Assembly (NCBI GenBank): GCA_000333815.1
Contig: CAPI01000019.1
Location: 1-64,000 of the forward strand
Length of the DNA: 64,000 nt
Direction of reading: 5' to 3'
Origin: [Collinsella] massiliensis
GTDB taxonomy: Bacteria; Actinomycetota; Coriobacteriia; Coriobacteriales; Coriobacteriaceae
In this document: one piece after another, positions 60,469-64,000 of the stretch
Numbering within the stretch: the stretch's first letter is position 1
Layout of the letters: every line of letters starts with the position of its first letter
Position numbers and translations under genes: made by a program
The notes under the pieces: generated by a model
Database searches by the model: none
What the model saw: the letters and a program-made list of their open reading frames with translations, nothing else
What the model was told of the DNA's origin: nothing

Positions 60469-61455
60469 TTATTCCCACTCTATCGTTCCGATGGGCTTCG
60501 GAGTCAGATCGTACGTCACGCGGCAGATGCCCGGCACCTCGGCGAGGATGCGGTCGGTGATGCGCTTCAGGAGCGGCCAATCCAGCTCGGGCACGGTCGC
60601 GGTCATGGCGTCGACGGTGTTCACGGCACGGATGATGGCCGGCCACTCGTAGGCGCGCTTGCCGTCGCGCACGCCCGTCGCGCGCATGTCGGGCACCACG
60701 ACGAAGTACTGCCACACCTTGCCGGCGAGCCCCGCCGCGGAGAACTCCTCGCGCAGGATCGCATCGGCCTCGCGCAGCGCCTCCAGGCGGTCGCGCGTGA
60801 TGGCGCCCAGGCAGCGCACACCGAGCCCCGGGCCGGGGAACGGCTGGCGCTCCACCATGCTCTCGGGCAGGCCGAGCGCGCGACCCACCTCGCGCACCTC
60901 GTCCTTATAGAGCAGGCGCACGGGCTCGACGAGCTCGAACTGCAGGTCGTCCGGCAGGCCGCCCACGTTATGGTGCGCCTTCACTCCGTCGGACTCCACG
61001 ATGTCCGGGTAGATGGTGCCCTGCGCGAGGAAGTCCACCTCGCCGGCCACCTTGCGTGCTTCCTCCTCGAACACGCGGATGAACTCGGCGCCGATGATCT
61101 TGCGCTTGCGCTCGGGCTCCGCCACGCCCTCGAGCAGGGAGAGGAAGCGATCGGTGGCGTCAACGTAGACGAGGTTCGCATCCATCTGGTTCTGGAACAC
61201 GTCGATGACCTGCTCGGATTCGCCCTTGCGCATGAGGCCGTGGTTCACGTGCACGCAGATGAGCTGCTTGCCCACCGCGCGGATGAGCAGCGCCGCCACC
61301 ACACTCGAATCCACGCCGCCGGAGAGCGCGAGCAGCACGTTCTTATCGCCGATCTGCGCGCGGCATGCCGCCACCTGCTCGTCGATGAACGCCTGGGCGC
61401 GTTCGGGGGTGTTGATGCGCGCCATGTCGTCCGGGCGCTTGTCGGGAAGGTTCAT
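60469..61455 (-). CDS. guaA: GMP synthase ATP-pyrophosphatase subunit (no glutaminase domain)
   Basis: 328 residues from the ATG at 61455, after CAAGGAGCGACGC. The ATP-PPase motif SGGVDS is at 45-50, with YPDIVESDG, the [13 protein letters not shown] segment and the C-terminal dimerisation domain ending in KPIGTIEWE. It converts XMP to GMP. Typical bacterial GuaA is about 510-525 residues with an N-terminal class I glutamine amidotransferase; here this is absent and nothing like it lies upstream, so either a separate subunit is encoded elsewhere (as in archaea) or ammonia is used. The 3' end abuts the AT-rich repeat-protein block. Confidence 0.93.
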   Translation of the reverse strand: MNLPDKRPDDMARINTPERAQAFIDEQVAACRAQIGDKNVLLALSGGVDSSVVAALLIRAVGKQLICVHVNHGLMRKGESEQVIDVFQNQMDANLVYVDATDRFLSLLEGVAEPERKRKIIGAEFIRVFEEEARKVAGEVDFLAQGTIYPDIVESDGVKAHHNVGGLPDDLQFELVEPVRLLYKDEVREVGRALGLPESMVERQPFPGPGLGVRCLGAITRDRLEALREADAILREEFSAAGLAGKVWQYFVVVPDMRATGVRDGKRAYEWPAIIRAVNTVDAMTATVPELDWPLLKRITDRILAEVPGICRVTYDLTPKPIGTIEWE

Positions 61456-61590
61456 GCGTCGCTCCTTGCTCTCGCGGTGGGGTACCTCCTCCCCCATTCT
61501 ATCGCGCATGACCTGCATAAAATCGAGGCGTGCGTGAATCATTCTTGGAGCGGTGCGCTGAGCCGCGCGAACGGGCGGGCGCGGGGCAAA

Positions 61591-61623
61591 ATGATAAAAA
61601 CCAGCCTGTCTGGATTTTATCAT
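61591..61623. promoter_or_regulatory. Inverted repeat in guaA/zinc-ribbon spacer
   Basis: ATGATAAAAACCAG and CTGGATTTTATCAT form a 14-bp dyad with one mismatch and a 5-base loop, ending 14 bp before the plus-strand start and overlapping its leader. It could be an operator for either divergent gene. Confidence 0.5.
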
Positions 61624-61637
61624 GCGGGAGGAAAGCC

Positions 61638-61928
61638 ATGGCGAGCAGGAAACCTTCGGCGCGGGCGAAGCGCGTCGCTGCGTTCAAAGCGGGAGCGGGC
61701 GACCTCGATAGCCTCTTCGAGGACGAAAACCGCCGTCGCGACGAGCTGGATGTCGAGCGCGAGCGCGCCCGGCGCGAGAAGGCCTGCGCCTCGAAGATGC
61801 GCTATGCCACGCGCGCCGACGCCATGGACGCCATCGCGGCGTGCGAGGAGCACGGCAGGCGCGGCCTCTCCACCTACCGCTGTCCCTACTGCGGCGGCTG
61901 GCACCTCACCTCGCATCCGTGGACGTAA
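61638..61928 (+). CDS. Small zinc-ribbon protein
   Basis: 96 residues from the ATG at 61638, after GGGAGGAAAGCC. The N-terminus is Lys/Arg-rich and the middle helical and charged; the C-terminus reads [15 protein letters not shown], a CPxCGxxHLTS motif with a preceding conserved helix ([21 protein letters not shown]). Proteins with this motif are common, short and uncharacterised in Actinobacteria and related phages. Zinc binding by two Cys and His is likely; the basic segment suggests nucleic acid contact. Divergent from guaA. Confidence 0.75.
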   Translation: MASRKPSARAKRVAAFKAGAGDLDSLFEDENRRRDELDVERERARREKACASKMRYATRADAMDAIAACEEHGRRGLSTYRCPYCGGWHLTSHPWT

Positions 61929-62014
61929 GCGGCCCGCCCGCACGCCGCGCCGTCGTTGCACCGCGTCGTGCTGTCGTCGCAAAGCCTGTCCCCAAATGTA
62001 GCAAAATGTATCGT

Positions 62015-62896
62015 TTATAACCCGTCCCTTAATGAAGCGATGTAACGGTCGAGCAGCGCCGGCCTGCGGCCGCGACGCACGCGCACCCCCAGCGTCACCG
62101 CGGGCAGCCCCTCGATGGGGATGCAGCGCGCCTCGGGCACGCTGCCCACGGGAATTCCCGCTTGCACCGTAAACGCGACGCCCGCGCGCACGAGGGCAAG
62201 GGCGATCTCCGTATTGTAGGCCATCATCACATCGGCTGAAGCGATGTGCCCGGCAGCCGTGCGCTGCAATTCAACAACCGCGGTCGCGCAGTGATGCGGG
62301 TCCCCGACCGCCATGCGCCCGCCGCGCGCCAGATCATCGAGCTCGAGCCGATCTGATGCCGCCAAGGGGCTTTCCGTCGAGCACACGCACACGGCCGGGC
62401 ACTCCGCCAAGCGGTGGAACACCGATGCGCCGTCTGGCTCCCCCGCCGGATTCCGGAATTCCATGACCACATCGACCAGCCCGTCTTCAAGCATCGACCG
62501 CAGCATGCTCGAAGGCCCCATGCGGATCACCGGGTCGAACGCCCCGAACTCGTCCATCATCTGCCTGAGCGTCGGGGCGATGATCTGGGCCTCAAGGCCG
62601 TCGTGCACGCCGATGCGCAGCTGCCGCTTAGCGGGACGGTGTGCGTGCGCCAGCCGATCCTTCGCCTGCGCCGCGAGCCCCAAGATGTCATCCGCATATG
62701 CCAGGAACGCGAAGCCCTCATCGGTCAGGCGCACGGAGCGGGTGTTCCGCACGAGCAGCGTGCAGCCGAGCTCCTCTTCGAGCGAACGAATCTGATGGCT
62801 CACCGTGGGCTGGGAGACGTGCAGGTTGTTCGCCGCCTGAGAAAAGTTCAGCGTGTGCGCGACCTCCGTGAAGCACGAGAGCTGCATGGTGTTCAT
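62015..62896 (-). CDS. LysR family regulator
   Basis: 293 residues from the ATG at 62896, with CGAGGTCGACT upstream (the ATG at 62926 has none). The winged helix (MQLSCFTEVAHTLNFSQAANNLHVSQPTVSHQIRSLEEELGCTLLVRNTRSVRLT) and the effector domain are complete. It is divergent from the ABC exporter at 63027. AT-rich spacer (TTATAAACATTTTCTATCAATTATAGAAAAT) contains a TTTTCTAT-CAA-TTATAGAAAA dyad suitable as its operator. Confidence 0.92.
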   Translation of the reverse strand: MNTMQLSCFTEVAHTLNFSQAANNLHVSQPTVSHQIRSLEEELGCTLLVRNTRSVRLTDEGFAFLAYADDILGLAAQAKDRLAHAHRPAKRQLRIGVHDGLEAQIIAPTLRQMMDEFGAFDPVIRMGPSSMLRSMLEDGLVDVVMEFRNPAGEPDGASVFHRLAECPAVCVCSTESPLAASDRLELDDLARGGRMAVGDPHHCATAVVELQRTAAGHIASADVMMAYNTEIALALVRAGVAFTVQAGIPVGSVPEARCIPIEGLPAVTLGVRVRRGRRPALLDRYIASLRDGL

Positions 62897-62924
62897 AGTC
62901 GACCTCGTATCTTTTGTTATAAAC

Positions 62925-62950
62925 ATTTTCTATCAATTATAGAAAATTCA
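62925..62950. promoter_or_regulatory. AT-rich dyad between LysR and ABC exporter genes
   Basis: TTTTCTAT and ATAGAAAA are inverted repeats separated by a few bases (about 62926-62946), in the divergent spacer. Fits a LysR-type site. Confidence 0.5.
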
Positions 62951-63026
62951 ACAATCTGCCAGCAATGTTTTCGGGGAATACTCCATGGGCAATTCATCTG
63001 AATAACCACAGGACAGGGGGCAGCGC

Positions 63027-64000
63027 ATGAACGCATTGCTCGCGCCCATGAGGCGCTACCGAAAGGAGGCCGCGCTCGCCGTCACCGGCACGGTGGGCGA
63101 GGTGGTGATGGAGGTCTTCCTCCCCTTCATCATGGCTTACATCATCGATGAGGGCGTGGAGGCCGGCAACCTCACCGCCGTGCTCGCCTATGGCGCGGCG
63201 ATGCTCGTCATGGCCGCGCTCTCGCTCGGCTTCGGCATGATGGCCGGCTATTTCTCGGCCAAGGCGTCGATCGGCTACGGCTGCGAGCTGCGCGAGAAGA
63301 TCTTCGATAAGGTGCAGACCTACTCCTTCGCCAACATCGACCGCTTCTCCACCGCAGGGCTCGTCACCCGCATGACCACCGACGTCACCAACGTGCAGAT
63401 GGCCTCGCAGATGCTCATGCGCATCGCCGTGCGCTCGCCCATCATGCTCATCTCGAGTCTCGTGGCGGGCATGGCCATCAGCCTCGACCTCTCTCCGGTC
63501 TTCTTCGCGGCGATCATCTTCCTGGCGACCGCCCTGGGCGTCATCGTCGTCTTCTCCACACGCATCTTCAACGTGGTCTTCGACGCCTACGACGACCTCA
63601 ACGCCAGCGTGCAGGAAAACGTGGCCGCCATCCGCGTGGTCAAGGCGTTCGTGCGCGAGGCCTACGAGAACGAGAAGTTCCGCGCGGCGGCCGACAAGCT
63701 CTACCGGCTCTTCGTGCGCGCCGAGGGGCTCGTCGCGCTCAACAACCCCGTCATGATGCTCGCCGTCTACGGGTGCATCATAGCGCTCTCATGGCTGGGC
63801 GCCCAGCTCGTGGTGGGCAGCTCCATGACCACCGGCGAGCTCACGAGCCTCTTCTCCTACGTGATGCAGATACTCATGAGCCTCATGATGCTCTCCATGA
63901 TCGTGGTCATGCTCACGATGAGCCTGGCGAGCGGCCGGCGCATCGCCGAGGCGCTCGACGAGCAGCCCGACATCGCGAACCCGGCCGAAGCCGCGTGCTC
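63027..64000 (+). CDS. ABC exporter (MdlB/LmrCD-type), 5' part, runs off window
   Basis: Starts at the ATG at 63027, after ACAGGGGGCAGCGC. The visible 324 residues are the six-helix transmembrane domain (LAPMRRYRKEAALAVTG, TAGLVTRMTTDVTNVQM, VQENVAAIRVVKAFVREAYE) typical of heterodimeric multidrug ABC exporters of the MdlA/MdlB group. The ATPase domain should follow beyond the window edge and would usually be paired with a second half-transporter. The divergent LysR gene may control it. Confidence 0.92.
   Translation, partial: MNALLAPMRRYRKEAALAVTGTVGEVVMEVFLPFIMAYIIDEGVEAGNLTAVLAYGAAMLVMAALSLGFGMMAGYFSAKASIGYGCELREKIFDKVQTYSFANIDRFSTAGLVTRMTTDVTNVQMASQMLMRIAVRSPIMLISSLVAGMAISLDLSPVFFAAIIFLATALGVIVVFSTRIFNVVFDAYDDLNASVQENVAAIRVVKAFVREAYENEKFRAAADKLYRLFVRAEGLVALNNPVMMLAVYGCIIALSWLGAQLVVGSSMTTGELTSLFSYVMQILMSLMMLSMIVVMLTMSLASGRRIAEALDEQPDIANPAEAAC

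Noticed and set aside
61985-62010. TGTCCCCAAATGTAGC, similar to other genomes' REP-type sequences
   Set aside because: Single short copy without symmetry; no support as a repeat here.
1-64000. tRNA, rRNA and CRISPR search by eye
   Set aside because: No cloverleaf, rRNA stretch or regularly spaced CRISPR-like repeat was recognised; the 39430 array is too short and its units lack spacers of unique sequence.

Overview
The window looks like a chromosome segment of a gut-associated, high-GC actinobacterium of the class Coriobacteriia, most like Collinsella. This is inferred from base composition, codon use and gene content: a conjugated bile acid hydrolase, oleate hydratase, LPXTG surface proteins and a sortase-built pilus. 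I see no rRNA, tRNA, CRISPR array or complete insertion sequence.

Layout. 0-4.1 kb: an amino acid racemase, then a three-gene pilus locus (minor pilin, class C sortase, major pilin), divergent from a 1353-residue sortase-anchored M60-type metalloprotease (4.6-8.6 kb). 8.8-14.3 kb: esterase, DUF5714 protein, an MFS transporter with the bile salt hydrolase directly upstream of it, a MmcQ/YjbR protein and a membrane protein. 14.5-19.5 kb: a PadR/DUF1700 operon, two P-loop kinases, a radical SAM/SPASM protein, and a deletion scar joining MarR and DUF1848 fragments. 19.6-21.1 kb: hipBA with three operators. 21.3-27.4 kb: an ABC-2 transporter locus with a LytTR regulator carrying a degenerate ABC-ATPase domain, an orphan higA next to a HigB remnant, and several XRE regulators, one with an amber codon. 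27.7-37 kb: universal stress protein, ABC-F ATPase, GH2 glycosidase, TetM-like GTPase, HxlR with an NAD(P)-binding protein, and a macrodomain/SirTM sirtuin pair. 37.2-43 kb: YeiH-type transporter with divergent LysR, a frameshifted dus, and an LPXTG-anchored PHP-domain protein. 43.2-51.3 kb: a heterodimeric ABC exporter operon, a TetR regulator and oleate hydratase. 51.5-57.7 kb: a NarL-type two-component system behind an ABC transporter with a YxeA-like protein, then a hydrolase with a 44-residue membrane peptide. 57.9-60.5 kb: TetR genes, a truncated MFS gene and a cysteine-ladder repeat protein abutting the 3' end of guaA. 60.5-64 kb: guaA lacking its amidotransferase domain, a zinc-ribbon protein, a LysR regulator and the start of an ABC exporter.

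Most unusual are the repeats. (1) A 27-bp near-perfect palindrome occurs six times (one cut by the window edge). It overlaps gene 3' ends so that four unrelated proteins finish in Val-Lys-stop encoded by the element, and it looks like a portable stop codon plus bidirectional terminator. (2) A roughly 105-bp modular REP/BIME-like element occurs four times plus one partial copy, and its middle module is inverted in one copy. (3) Four CCGACRTCGG palindromes sit 32-33 bp apart between a LysR gene and dus. Signs of decay are frequent: amber codon, C-tract frameshift, higB remnant, MarR/DUF1848 fusion scar, truncated MFS and a truncated PadR-operon membrane protein.
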